From: an uncultured Lachnospiraceae bacterium | GTDB taxonomy: Bacteria; Bacillota_A; Clostridia; Lachnospirales; Lachnospiraceae | Length of the DNA stretch: 30,995 nucleotides | Direction: 5' to 3' | Assembly: GCA_902773195.1 (NCBI GenBank) | Contig: CACYDL010000008.1 | Location: 1 to 30,995, forward strand | Position numbers and translations under genes: made by a program | The notes under the pieces: generated by a model | Database searches by the model: none | What the model was told of the DNA's origin: nothing | The model's input: only the letters and a program-made list of their open reading frames with translations | In this document: positions 1 to 7,764 of the stretch, one piece after another | How the letters are laid out: the number at the start of each line of letters is the position of its first letter | How positions within the stretch are numbered: position 1 is the stretch's first letter

Positions 1-278
1 CTGTCGGTCATCGAGAGGAGCTCCAGTTTTCCGCAGTTGTAGAAGGCATAGCTGCCGATCTCCCTGATCCCGTCCGGCAGTTCGATCTCCCTGACGTCCT
101 GTCTTCCGGAGAAGGCGCGGCTGCCGATGCAGGTCACGGCCTGTCCGGCGATCTCCTGCGGGACCGCCGCCCGGGGGGCCGTTCCCGGAAAGCCCGTGAT
201 CCGGATCGTTCCGTCCCCGCGCGTCTCATAGCGGAAGCCGGCCCCTTCCCGGACGCTGCCGCCGGAAGCCGCGCTCAC
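1..278 (-). CDS. Leucine-rich-repeat (BspA-type) protein, N-terminal fragment
   Basis: This is the first 92 codons of a protein that runs off the left edge. The start is GTG at 278, overlapping the mazG stop in a GTGA arrangement, with GGGAG about 9 bases upstream; translation is probably coupled to mazG. After about 35 residues without a signal peptide, the chain shows BspA/TpLRR-type repeats: AVTCIGSRAFSG, then EIELPDGIREIGSYAFYNC, i.e. the I-x-x-x-A-F-x-x-C/N pattern with about 23-residue spacing. Such domains usually mediate protein-protein or surface contacts. The missing C-terminus could carry other domains, so the function is unknown. The lack of a visible signal peptide suggests a cytosolic protein, unless the true start lies elsewhere. 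Confidence 0.7.
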   Translation of the reverse strand, partial: MSAASGGSVREGAGFRYETRGDGTIRITGFPGTAPRAAVPQEIAGQAVTCIGSRAFSGRQDVREIELPDGIREIGSYAFYNCGKLELLSMTD

Positions 279-835
279 GGCGCGTCGCTCCCGCCGGGTT
301 CTCCGGCGCTCCCGAGGCGCATCGCGGCGCCGGTGTCCGGGGATGCCGTCTTCCCGGTCTCTCCCCTCTTCATGCCCTTTCTCTCCCTGGCGCGTCCGAT
401 CAGCTCCTCCGCCTCGTCGAAGGCGACGGCCAGATAGGAGGACTCCCACTCGCGGCCGGCCTTCTCCTGCCGTTTGATCTCCTTCCAGCTCGCGCTGATC
501 TCCTCCCGCGTCATGGGACGGTCCCCAAAGACGTGGGGGTGCCTCCGGATCATCTTCTCGGAGACGGTCCGGATCACGTCGTCCAGCGTGAAGAGGCCTT
601 CCTCCTCCGCGAGCCGGGCGTGGAACACCACCTGGAAGAGCAGATCGCCGAGCTCCTCTCTCAGATTGTCCGCTTTTCCCGTCGCTTCGAGAATGTTGAT
701 CCCGCAGACCACCTCCGCGGCCTCCTCGATGCACGCCGCCTTGATGGAAGCGTGTGTCTGGGCCTTGTCCCAGGGGCATCCGTCCTCCGCCCTGAGCGCC
801 CTGACGATGTCGTCCAGTTTTTCAAGCTCCGTCAT
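275..835 (-). CDS. mazG: MazG-family nucleoside triphosphate pyrophosphohydrolase
   Basis: It hydrolyses (d)NTPs to NMP and pyrophosphate, a cytosolic house-cleaning activity. The MazG fold is clear: CPWD at residues 20-23, the metal-binding EExxE helix (E37, E38, E41), the second ExxD helix (E61, D64) and RHPHVFGD near residue 98. The protein has 186 residues, whereas classical two-domain MazG has about 260. The second MazG domain is missing; the last ~50 residues are hydrophilic and G/P-rich. It therefore resembles the single-domain N-terminal half. The ATG at 835 has GGGGAG five bases upstream. It follows the asparaginase gene by 15 bases and overlaps the next gene, so the three are probably co-transcribed. 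Family assignment is firm; substrate preference is unknown. Confidence 0.93.
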   Translation of the reverse strand: MTELEKLDDIVRALRAEDGCPWDKAQTHASIKAACIEEAAEVVCGINILEATGKADNLREELGDLLFQVVFHARLAEEEGLFTLDDVIRTVSEKMIRRHPHVFGDRPMTREEISASWKEIKRQEKAGREWESSYLAVAFDEAEELIGRARERKGMKRGETGKTASPDTGAAMRLGSAGEPGGSDAP

Positions 836-850
836 CTGTTCTCCCCCCTG

Positions 851-1831
851 TCAGGCGAACGCCTCCCGGATCTCCTCCACCGTCCTGCCCGACGCCAGCA
901 TCACGATGAGGAGGATCCTGCTCTTGATGGCGTTCAGCTCGCCGCTCAGAATCACGCCGAATTCCTCCAACTGGGCTCCGCCTCCCACATAGTTGTAGCA
1001 GGCGTAGCTCTCGCCGTCGACGCACCGGGTCGTCACGACGACGATCACGCCGCTGCCGACGGCCTCCCGGACCGGGTCGGACAGATAGTACGGGATGTTT
1101 CCCGTCCCGTAGCCTTCGATCACAATCGCGCGGCTGCCGGCCGCGACCAGGTAGTCGAAGATCTCCCGGCTGACGCCGGCGTAGCACTTCATGATCGGCA
1201 CTTTTATGTCAACCCGTTCCGCCGGGTAGACCGCTCCCTGGCGGCTGCTCCTGTAGTACCTCACCCGGTCCTCGACAATGCTCCCGAGGGGGCCCAGCGG
1301 GGAGCGGAAGGCGTCGATCCGGCTGGAGTGATACTTGTTTACGTCATCCGCCGAGAAGATGGTCTCATTGAAATAGACCAGCACGCCCCTGCCCGCGGAC
1401 TGGGGGTCCGACGCGACGGTGGCAGCGCCGCAGACATTTCCCAGGGCGTCGCTGTAGAGATCGTGGGAGCTTTTCATGGATCCCGTGAAGACGACCGGCT
1501 TCCGGCAGGGGACCGTCACGTTGATGAAAAACGGAATCTCATCCATCGTATCGGTTCCCTGGAGCACGACGATCCCGTCGATGTCCTCCCTCTCCTCGGT
1601 CTCCCTCAGGGATCTGGCGAGCGTCAGGCCGTCCTCCAGCGTCAGGTCGGAGCCGGGCATGTTGAAGATCTCCTTGACCTCGATCTCGAAACGTTCCCGG
1701 AGAGCCGTCAGTCTCTCCAGCATCTGAACGCCGGTCATGGCCGGCGTCACCTTGCCGCTGATCGCGTCTTTTGAGCACTGAATGGTCCCGCCCGTCGTGT
1801 AGATCACGACCCTGGGCCGCCTTTTTTCCAT
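851..1831 (-). CDS. ansA: L-asparaginase (type I-like, cytosolic)
   Basis: It hydrolyses L-asparagine to aspartate and ammonia. The first signature, TTGGTI, lies at residues 12-17 with the catalytic Thr at 16; the second, GTDTMDE, lies at 92-98 and contains the Thr-Asp pair that binds substrate. The length of 326 residues is normal for the family. There is no signal peptide, so a cytosolic, type I-like role is likely. The ATG at 1831 is preceded by AGGGAGG. The gene lies downstream of a creatininase-family gene and a liv transporter operon but is separated from them by a hairpin (1858-1894), so it may depend on readthrough or a promoter I could not identify. Glutaminase side activity, or a role in D-Asn/peptide amide hydrolysis, cannot be excluded. 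Confidence 0.92.
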   Translation of the reverse strand: MEKRRPRVVIYTTGGTIQCSKDAISGKVTPAMTGVQMLERLTALRERFEIEVKEIFNMPGSDLTLEDGLTLARSLRETEEREDIDGIVVLQGTDTMDEIPFFINVTVPCRKPVVFTGSMKSSHDLYSDALGNVCGAATVASDPQSAGRGVLVYFNETIFSADDVNKYHSSRIDAFRSPLGPLGSIVEDRVRYYRSSRQGAVYPAERVDIKVPIMKCYAGVSREIFDYLVAAGSRAIVIEGYGTGNIPYYLSDPVREAVGSGVIVVVTTRCVDGESYACYNYVGGGAQLEEFGVILSGELNAIKSRILLIVMLASGRTVEEIREAFA

Positions 1832-1857
1832 AAGGTTCCTCCCTGCCTCTCGCGGAA

Positions 1858-1894
1858 ATAAAGCAGAGATTCCGGAACTGAATCTCTGCTTTAT
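1858..1894 (-). terminator. Hairpin terminator after the liv/creatininase operon
   Basis: A perfect 14-bp inverted repeat (1858-1871 with 1881-1894, loop of 9) lies about 40 bases after the creatininase stop. On the minus strand the 3' arm runs into CTTTATTTCC, a modest U-rich tail. It could be partly leaky, feeding the asparaginase gene. Confidence 0.65.
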
Positions 1895-1934
1895 CGTGAT
1901 ATTGCCGCTGTAACCGGACGGATCCGGCTATCGG

Positions 1935-2696
1935 TTATCGGATGCCCTTCGTCCTGTAGTCCCAGCCGCAGGCATCCAGTTCGTTAATGGCGTCGACACA
2001 GGCCTTCACGAGAACCTCGGTCATCTTTTCGCCCTTCTCAGGTGTGGCCTTCGTCGGGTCACCCGTCGCGGCGCAGTCCGTGATCTCGGAGAAGTCCCAC
2101 TTGACGTCTACGTTCTGCGGGAGCATATCCGGCACCCATCCCTTTGCCTGATCCGGCTCGTTCCACTGCGGATACAGATAGTAGGCGATGGAGCTCTCTC
2201 CCTCTCCCGCGTGTCCGAGGCCGTCCCAGACCTCGAAGGTTCCTTCGGGAAGAAGCTTTCCGGCGATCACCCACCACTCGGGCAGCGATACGATTCTGGC
2301 CTCGGGATATTTCTCCTTGATCTTGCGGGAAGCGATCTCGATCGGCGCGATATTCCCGTCGTGTCCGTTCAGGATGAAGATGTGCGTCACGCCGTTTCGG
2401 AGCACCGATTCCAGCATATCGTAGATCACGCTGGTCACGGTGTCATAGCTCAGCGTCAGCGTAAACGGGAATGTGTCGTAATGGCCGCTGTAGCCGACCG
2501 TGATCGGCGGCAGCACCAGCATGTTGTCGACCTTTTCCGCGATTTTGCAGGACAGCATGTAGGAAACCAGCGTGTCCGTGCCTTCCGCGAGATGATTCCC
2601 GTGGGCTTCGCAGGATCCCACCGCCAGAATGACCTTGTCGAATTTTCTTTCCCTGACCTGATGTGCGGTAAGCTTCAGAAGTTCGTTAATTGCCAT
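1935..2696 (-). CDS. Creatininase-family amidohydrolase
   Basis: This is a member of the creatinine amidohydrolase fold (creatininase, MftE, 2-amino-5-formylamino-6-ribosylaminopyrimidine-4(3H)-one 5'-monophosphate deformylase and relatives), which hydrolyses amide or lactam bonds using two metal ions. The expected ligands are visible: E30 and H32 in GSCEAHGNHL, D41, the NGHDGN motif at 110-115 (NGHGGN in most members) and E167 in HAGEGESS. The 253 residues match the family. The ATG at 2696 has AAGGG upstream. It is the last gene of the liv transporter operon, 54 bases after livJ. That linkage suggests the imported compound is an amide or cyclic amide cleaved by this enzyme, but the sequence does not reveal the substrate; calling it creatininase itself would be too specific. 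Confidence 0.88.
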   Translation of the reverse strand: MAINELLKLTAHQVRERKFDKVILAVGSCEAHGNHLAEGTDTLVSYMLSCKIAEKVDNMLVLPPITVGYSGHYDTFPFTLTLSYDTVTSVIYDMLESVLRNGVTHIFILNGHDGNIAPIEIASRKIKEKYPEARIVSLPEWWVIAGKLLPEGTFEVWDGLGHAGEGESSIAYYLYPQWNEPDQAKGWVPDMLPQNVDVKWDFSEITDCAATGDPTKATPEKGEKMTEVLVKACVDAINELDACGWDYRTKGIR

Positions 2697-2750
2697 GTCA
2701 GAATCCCTTCTTTCCCAAAATGTTTGCAGTGTCAGTTCCGGCGCTCCCCG

Positions 2751-3911
2751 TCAGATGTTCTTTCTGAACTTGAGCATTCCGTCCTCGGCCTGGCAGACGA
2801 CGACCGTCTTGTCCGGTACGTGGGTCTCGGCGGAGTAGGAAATCGTGCCGGTGATGCCCGGGAAGTCCTTGGTGTTCTCAAGGGCGTCGCGGATCGCGGC
2901 CGGCGTCACGTCGTCTCCGCAGGCCTCGATGGCGGAAGCGATGAGATACGCCGTGTCATAGCCGAGGGCCGCGAACGCGTTCTCCGGAGCCTTGCCGTAC
3001 TTCTCGGTGTAGGCGCTGATGAAGTTCTGGACCGCCTCGCTGTCGTCGTCGGCCGAGAAATGCGTGCAGCAGTAAACGTCCTGGTTCGCGAGATCGCCCG
3101 CGACACCCCACAGATCCGTATCCCAGCCGTCTCCGGAAATCATCGGGCCGGTCACGCCCGCGGAGCGGTACTGCTCGATGACGGTGCTGGCGTCATCCGG
3201 GCCGGTCGCCATGAACAGGATGCCGGCTTCTTCGCCGAGCGCCTGATAGCGGGCGATCTGGGCGGAATAATCGTAGTCGCCGCTGGCGAAGTAATCCTGG
3301 AGGACGATCTCTCCGCCGAGCTCCTCAAAGCGCTCGATGAAGTAATCGGAGAGGTTTGTGGTGTAGCTCATGGAGTTGTCCGTGAGGACGTAGGCCGTCT
3401 TCGCGCCGAGCTCTTCGACCGCGTAGTCCGCTCCGGCGTGGGCGCAGACGTCGTCGCCGAAGGCGCAGAGGAACGCGCAGTCACCGACCGTCGAGGGGAT
3501 ATCCGGGGTTGTCGCGCCCGTGAAGACGAAGGGAACGCCCGCTTCCTGGGCGACGGCGCCGGCGGCATAGGCGAAATCGCTGTCTGAGAAACCGGCGAGA
3601 ACGACAGCTCCGTCATTGTTGATCTGCTTCTTCGCGTTGCTCGCGCACACGGCCGTATCCGTCTTGCCGTCGTCGTAAACTGCGGAGAGCTGCCTGCCGT
3701 TCACTCCGCCTGCCGCGTTGATCTCTTCGATGGCGAGATCAAAACCCTGCTGCGTGGGCTCATCGAGTGAAGACTGATCACCGGTAATGTTGAAGATGCC
3801 GCCGACCACAATCGCGTCGTCCGCGAACGCAGCCGTGCCTGCCATCGCCATTGTCATGGCCGCGGCCATGCCGATGCATGCAGCTTTTCTGAATAAACCG
3901 TGTTTTCTCAT
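2751..3911 (-). CDS. livJ: Branched-chain-amino-acid-type ABC substrate-binding protein
   Basis: This is the extracellular solute receptor of the adjacent ABC importer, type I periplasmic-binding (LivJ/ANF-receptor) fold, 386 residues. The N-terminus is a secretion signal: basic RKHGLFRK, a hydrophobic core rich in Ala/Met, and a likely signal peptidase I site after AFA at about residue 30. The mature protein begins with the typical VVGGIFNITGD strand and has the family's GxNGRQLSAVYDDGKTD and FVFTGAT segments. No lipobox Cys lies near the cleavage site, which is unusual for a Gram-positive binding protein. The start at 3911 has AAGGAGGT six bases upstream. It lies 74 bases after livM and is the fifth gene of the operon. 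Specificity may be for amino acids or amides. Confidence 0.92.
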   Translation of the reverse strand: MRKHGLFRKAACIGMAAAMTMAMAGTAAFADDAIVVGGIFNITGDQSSLDEPTQQGFDLAIEEINAAGGVNGRQLSAVYDDGKTDTAVCASNAKKQINNDGAVVLAGFSDSDFAYAAGAVAQEAGVPFVFTGATTPDIPSTVGDCAFLCAFGDDVCAHAGADYAVEELGAKTAYVLTDNSMSYTTNLSDYFIERFEELGGEIVLQDYFASGDYDYSAQIARYQALGEEAGILFMATGPDDASTVIEQYRSAGVTGPMISGDGWDTDLWGVAGDLANQDVYCCTHFSADDDSEAVQNFISAYTEKYGKAPENAFAALGYDTAYLIASAIEACGDDVTPAAIRDALENTKDFPGITGTISYSAETHVPDKTVVVCQAEDGMLKFRKNI

Positions 3912-3985
3912 AGTTCTACCTCCTTTTGACTGTGAACCATTGCTGGACGCCGGATGAACCGCAGCCCACCCGGAATCCTGATCTA

Positions 3986-5086
3986 TCAGGAAGACTTTCT
4001 CCGGAATACTCCGGCAAGTCTCTGATATTCCTCCCGGCGGAACGGCGCGAGATAGGTGTCCTTCGAGAACCAGGTGTCGAGGATGATCTCGCTGTTCCCC
4101 ATGATGCCCTGTCCCCTGAAAATAATCAGGAGGATCAGGAGAACCGCCATGATGATGTTGGAGAGGCCGAACATGGTCGGCAGCCTGACGCCGCCCAGGG
4201 AGAAGCCGCTCTCCAGGGGGGCGAGGAATTCCGGAACGATGGTGTAGAACATGGCTCCGGGAATCGACCCGCTCAGGGAGAACATGCCGCCGATGATGCT
4301 CATCTCCACTATATCAAAACTCTTGGAAAAATAAAAGTTGGACGCGGAAATCGTGGTGAGATAATGCCCCCACAGACCGCCGCCGATTCCGGCAAAAAAG
4401 GCGCTGATGGCGAAGCAGGAGATCTTCTTCTTCACGAGGTTGATCCCGAGGGTCTGGGCCGCGACGGGATCGTCCCGCATCGCGATCAGGCCTCTTCCGT
4501 AGTCCGAGTGGGTCACCCGGTAGAGAACAAAGAGGGTGATCACCACCGTGATGTACACCGATACGATCGTGGACGTCGCCGGAAGGCCCGTCAGGCCCCT
4601 CGAGCCGTGGGTGATATCTCCCTGGTTGTCGATCACGGCGCGGACCACGACGATCAGCGCCAGGGTGACGACCGACAGATAGTGCCCCTTGGTTCTCACC
4701 ACCGGGAAGCCGACGATGAGGGCGACCAGGGCGGCGGCCGCGCCGCCGATGATCAGGGCCGGGGCCAGCGGGATCTGCAGCTGTATCAGCCACGCGGGAA
4801 GCCCCGGCGTCATATTCTCCTTGACCTGCGGGGCCAGCGTGAAGAACGCGGAGATATAGGCGCCGATCGCCATGAAGGCCGCGTGTCCCATGGAGAACAT
4901 GCCGGAGAACCCGTTGATCAGGTTGAGGCTCGCGGCCAGCACGATATAGATGCCCATCGTGATCACGATGCCCGTGACGTAGCTCGTCGGCGTCAGCGCG
5001 CAGCGGATCAGGATGACGAGCGGCACGATCACGAATACGATCAGCCGCAGCAGATTGGAATCCGAGAACTTGTTCGTCTTTTTCAT
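3986..5086 (-). CDS. livM: Branched-chain-amino-acid-type ABC permease (LivM)
   Basis: One of two membrane permease subunits of the LivFGHMJ importer, 366 residues. It shows LivM-family features: the GFSGMFSMGHAAFMAIGAY segment near residue 57, where a small-residue-rich helix lines the transport path, the EAA-like cytoplasmic loop around GLIAMRDDPVAAQTLGINL, and repeated hydrophobic helices to about residue 325. The last ~40 residues are hydrophilic, longer than in many homologues. The start at 5086 has GGAGG upstream. It follows livH by 21 bases. A short hairpin (3976-3991) overlaps the stop codon and could adjust livM relative to livJ expression. Confidence 0.93.
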   Translation of the reverse strand: MKKTNKFSDSNLLRLIVFVIVPLVILIRCALTPTSYVTGIVITMGIYIVLAASLNLINGFSGMFSMGHAAFMAIGAYISAFFTLAPQVKENMTPGLPAWLIQLQIPLAPALIIGGAAAALVALIVGFPVVRTKGHYLSVVTLALIVVVRAVIDNQGDITHGSRGLTGLPATSTIVSVYITVVITLFVLYRVTHSDYGRGLIAMRDDPVAAQTLGINLVKKKISCFAISAFFAGIGGGLWGHYLTTISASNFYFSKSFDIVEMSIIGGMFSLSGSIPGAMFYTIVPEFLAPLESGFSLGGVRLPTMFGLSNIIMAVLLILLIIFRGQGIMGNSEIILDTWFSKDTYLAPFRREEYQRLAGVFRRKSS

Positions 5087-5107
5087 AGCGGTACCCTCCT
5101 CCGGCCG

Positions 5108-6007
5108 TCAGCTTCTCGCCGTCTCACTGCCGCCGAACAGTCCGTTCGGCCGGAACAGAAGAACGACAACCATCAGAAGAAATACAAACGCGTCCCTGTA
5201 GGCCGTCATGGTCGTGGGAACCAGTCCGGCGAAGAGCATCTCCGCGACGCCGATGATGAACGCGCCGGTCACCGCGCCCCCGAGGCTTCCGATGCCGCCG
5301 ATGACGGCGGCGCAGAACGCCTTGAGGCCGGGCACGAAGCCGAGGGAAGGATAGACCGTCTTATATTCGCCCGCCAGAAGGAAGCCCGCCACCACGGCGA
5401 GTCCCGAGCCGATGGCAAAGGCGGTCATGACGACGCGGTTGACGCTGACGCCCATGAGCCTCGCCGCCTGAAGGTTTTCGGAGCAGGCGCGCATCGCGGT
5501 GCCGATCCTGGTCTTCTTCAGAATCAGGTGAAGGATGACGAGGAATATCGCGGTGACGATAAAGGTGATGATATTGATCGTCGAGAGCGAGACGATGCCG
5601 ATCCGGTGGACCGCCCTCAGATTTTCCGGAAGCATGAAGGGCTGTCTCTGGGCGGAAAAGATCATCTGCAGGAGGTTCTGCAGAAGGGCCGAGACCGCCA
5701 GCGACGAGATCAGCGTCGTCTCCTCGGAGGCGTCGCGGAGCGGCCTGTAGGCCAGCCGCTCGATCAGGAGGCCGACGACGACACTGAAGGCCACGGACAG
5801 GCACAGGGACGCAAGTATCGGCATTCCCGCCTGATTCATCAGCATCAGAATGATATAGACGCCGATGGTCATGATGTCCCCGTGGGCGAAATTGATCAGT
5901 CTCAGGATGCCGTAGACGATCGAATAGCCGATCGCCACGATCGCGTAGATGCTCCCCAGCTTGAGTCCGCTGATCAGCATGCTCATAAAATAGGTCGAAT
6001 TGATCAT
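5108..6007 (-). CDS. livH: Branched-chain-amino-acid-type ABC permease (LivH)
   Basis: The second permease subunit of the importer, 299 residues. Family hallmarks are GLKLGSIYAIVAIGYSIVYG at the N-terminus, LINFAHGDIMTIGVY in the second helix, the MRACSENLQAARLMGVSVNR cytoplasmic coupling loop that contacts the ATPases, and GLKAFCAAVIGGIGSLGGAVTGA. Hydrophobic helices fill the rest. The ATG at 6007 overlaps the livF stop (ATGA) and its Shine-Dalgarno GGAGGTG lies within the last livF codons, indicating translational coupling. Confidence 0.94.
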   Translation of the reverse strand: MINSTYFMSMLISGLKLGSIYAIVAIGYSIVYGILRLINFAHGDIMTIGVYIILMLMNQAGMPILASLCLSVAFSVVVGLLIERLAYRPLRDASEETTLISSLAVSALLQNLLQMIFSAQRQPFMLPENLRAVHRIGIVSLSTINIITFIVTAIFLVILHLILKKTRIGTAMRACSENLQAARLMGVSVNRVVMTAFAIGSGLAVVAGFLLAGEYKTVYPSLGFVPGLKAFCAAVIGGIGSLGGAVTGAFIIGVAEMLFAGLVPTTMTAYRDAFVFLLMVVVLLFRPNGLFGGSETARS

Positions 6008-6714
6008 ATGTCACCTCCGAGATAGGCCGCCTTCACTCTCTCGTCCCTGATCAGATCCGAGCTTCTGCCCTCGAGGGTGATCGTTCCGGTCTCCATGATA
6101 TAGGCCCGGTCCGCGAGCTCGAGCGCGTCGTAGGCGTTCTGCTCGATGACGAAAACCGTGATGCCCTGTTCCTTGAGACTTCTCAGCACCCCGAAGACCT
6201 CTTCCGTCATAATGGGGGAAAGTCCCATCGAGGGCTCGTCGAGAAGCAGCATTTTGGGGGAGCTCATCAGCGCCCTCCCGATGGCGAGCATCTGCTGTTC
6301 GCCGCCGGAGAGCGTCCCCGCGGACTGCTTCGCCCTCTCCTTCAGAATCGGGAACAGAGACAGAACCTTCTCCCTGTTCCTCTCGACATCCGCCTTGTCC
6401 CGGTTGACATAAGCTCCCATCCGGAGGTTCTCGTCGACGGAAAGCCTCGTGAAGATCTGCCGGCCCTCGGGCACCTGGACGAGCCCCATCGCGACGATCC
6501 GGTCCGCCCCGATCCCCGTGATGTCCCTGCCGCCGAAAAAGATCTTCCCGGAAGCCGTGCGGATGAGGCCGGAGACGGCGTGCAGCGTGGAGCTCTTGCC
6601 CGCGCCGTTCGCCCCGATGAGGGCGACGGTTTCGCCTTCCTCAATCTTCAGTGATATTCCCTTTACCGCGCTGATGCCGCCGTATCTGACGACCAGATCC
6701 CTGATTTCAAGCAT
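6004..6714 (-). CDS. livF: ABC transporter ATP-binding protein (LivF)
   Basis: One of the two ATPases driving the liv importer, 236 residues, peripheral at the inner face of the membrane. Visible motifs: Walker A GANGAGKSS at about 33-41, signature LSGGEQQMLAIGRAL, Walker B LLLDEPSMGLSP, and an H-loop position occupied by Gln in VIEQNAYDAL, as is usual for LivF. The C-terminus ends soon after the TGTITLEGRSSDL hairpin, typical of this subfamily. The ATG at 6714 overlaps the end of livG by eight bases with GGAGG upstream. Confidence 0.94.
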   Translation of the reverse strand: MLEIRDLVVRYGGISAVKGISLKIEEGETVALIGANGAGKSSTLHAVSGLIRTASGKIFFGGRDITGIGADRIVAMGLVQVPEGRQIFTRLSVDENLRMGAYVNRDKADVERNREKVLSLFPILKERAKQSAGTLSGGEQQMLAIGRALMSSPKMLLLDEPSMGLSPIMTEEVFGVLRSLKEQGITVFVIEQNAYDALELADRAYIMETGTITLEGRSSDLIRDERVKAAYLGGDI

Positions 6715-7480
6715 TCGCCTGCCTCCCCAGATATGCGGCGATGACCTTCGGGTCGTTCCGGATCTCGTCCGGCGTGCCGCTTGCGATCACCTCTCCCGAC
6801 GCCATCACGTAGATGTACTCGCAGAGGCTCATGATGACCTTCATGTCGTGCTCGATCAAAAGGACGGTCAGGCCGAATTCCTCCTTGGCCCGCCGGATCG
6901 CCGCCACGAGGTCCGCGCTCTCCTGCGGGTTCATGCCGGCCGCCGGCTCATCCAGCAGAATCAGACGGGGATCCGCCGCGAGAATTCTCGCGATCTCCAG
7001 CCTGCGCTGGCTGCCGTAGGGGAGGGAGTCCGCCCGGGCGTCGGCGTAGGAGTCGATCTCCATCTCCCGGAGCATGGCCATCGCCTTCCCGTAGTAGGCC
7101 TCCTCGCTCCCGGCGAACCGCTTTGTGTGGAGAAGGCCTTCCGCGAAGCTGTACCGCCGGTGCATCTGCGCTCCGATCACCGTGTTCTCGAGGGCCGTCA
7201 TTTTGCCGAACAGCCGGAGATTCTGATAGGTCCTGAGTATGCCCGCCTTCGCGACCCTGTCGGGCTTCCATCCGGTGATGTCGCGGCCGTCGTAGATAAT
7301 CTGTCCCGCGGTGGGCACGAGTACGCCCGACAGCATGTTGATGACCGTCGTCTTTCCGGCCCCGTTCGTCCCGATGAGGCCGTAGATTCTTCCCTCCTCG
7401 ACGGACGCTGAGAAATTCTTCACCGCCTGGAGACCCTTGAACGATTTTCCGCAATTTCTGGCTTCCAGTAATACCGCCAC
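6707..7480 (-). CDS. livG: ABC transporter ATP-binding protein (LivG)
   Basis: The partner ATPase of LivF and first gene of the operon, 257 residues. Walker A GTNGAGKTT is at 37-45, Walker B LILLDEPAAGMN, followed by the LivG-specific insert PQESADLVAAIRRAK and the H-loop in LIEHDMKV. The signature is LPYGSQRRLEIARIL, i.e. YGSQR instead of LSGGQ, which is the common LivG form. The start is GTG at 7480 with AGGAG seven bases upstream. A structured leader of about 200 bases separates it from the predicted promoter at 7690-7718. Confidence 0.94.
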   Translation of the reverse strand: MAVLLEARNCGKSFKGLQAVKNFSASVEEGRIYGLIGTNGAGKTTVINMLSGVLVPTAGQIIYDGRDITGWKPDRVAKAGILRTYQNLRLFGKMTALENTVIGAQMHRRYSFAEGLLHTKRFAGSEEAYYGKAMAMLREMEIDSYADARADSLPYGSQRRLEIARILAADPRLILLDEPAAGMNPQESADLVAAIRRAKEEFGLTVLLIEHDMKVIMSLCEYIYVMASGEVIASGTPDEIRNDPKVIAAYLGRQANA

Positions 7481-7516
7481 TTTCTCTCTCCTGTTCTGCC
7501 TGCCGCGCCGTCCTTC

Positions 7517-7550
7517 CCGGCGGACGGGCCGTGGGACGGCCGTCCGTCGG
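7517..7550 (-). promoter_or_regulatory. GC-rich hairpin in the livG leader
   Basis: A long stem-loop with one bulged base: 7522-7532 pairs with 7536-7545, extended outward to 7517 and 7550. It lies 37 bases upstream of the livG start on the transcript. No U-run follows on the minus strand, so it is not a standard terminator; it may stabilise the mRNA or take part in leader control. Confidence 0.45.
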
Positions 7551-7559
7551 ATAACAGCG

Positions 7560-7601
7560 AAGGGGGCATGTCGTTCCGTTCAGGAATCAGCATACCCCCT
7601 T
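7560..7601 (-). promoter_or_regulatory. Inverted repeat in the liv operon leader
   Basis: An 11-bp near-perfect inverted repeat (7560-7570 with 7591-7601, one mismatch) with a 20-base loop. It lies between the predicted liv promoter and the second hairpin. Its 5' arm on the transcript coincides with the end of a 28-codon open frame (7673-7587), an arrangement reminiscent of attenuation leaders. Confidence 0.45.
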
Positions 7602-7689
7602 GTATGTCTGCGTAAGCTCAAGCGCCGGACGCTCATCACGGCATCTGCACAATCTCTGAATGATCCATTCCATATCATTTATATCAAAT

Positions 7690-7718
7690 AATGTATACCA
7701 ATTTTCTTATTTTGTAAA
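7690..7718 (-). promoter_or_regulatory. Predicted promoter of the liv operon
   Basis: TTTACA (7718-7713), a 17-base spacer and TACATT (7695-7690) on the minus strand, in a notably AT-rich stretch (7660-7735) within a GC-rich genome. An overlapping GTATAC palindrome lies at the -10 region and could be an operator. Transcription would start near 7683. Confidence 0.5.
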
Positions 7719-7764
7719 TTTCAAATTTCAGAGCGGGGAATCAATTGCACCGGCGCCGAAGCCG

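Noticed and set aside
3926..6025. A 699-codon open frame on the plus strand opposite the livM and livH genes
   Set aside because: Its product is a His/Asp/Arg/Gly-rich low-complexity string with no recognisable fold, typical of antisense frames in GC-rich DNA, while the minus strand encodes two clear permeases with Shine-Dalgarno sites.
7481..7683. T-box riboswitch in the liv leader
   Set aside because: No AGGGTGGNACCGCG-type T-box sequence and no terminator U-run were found.
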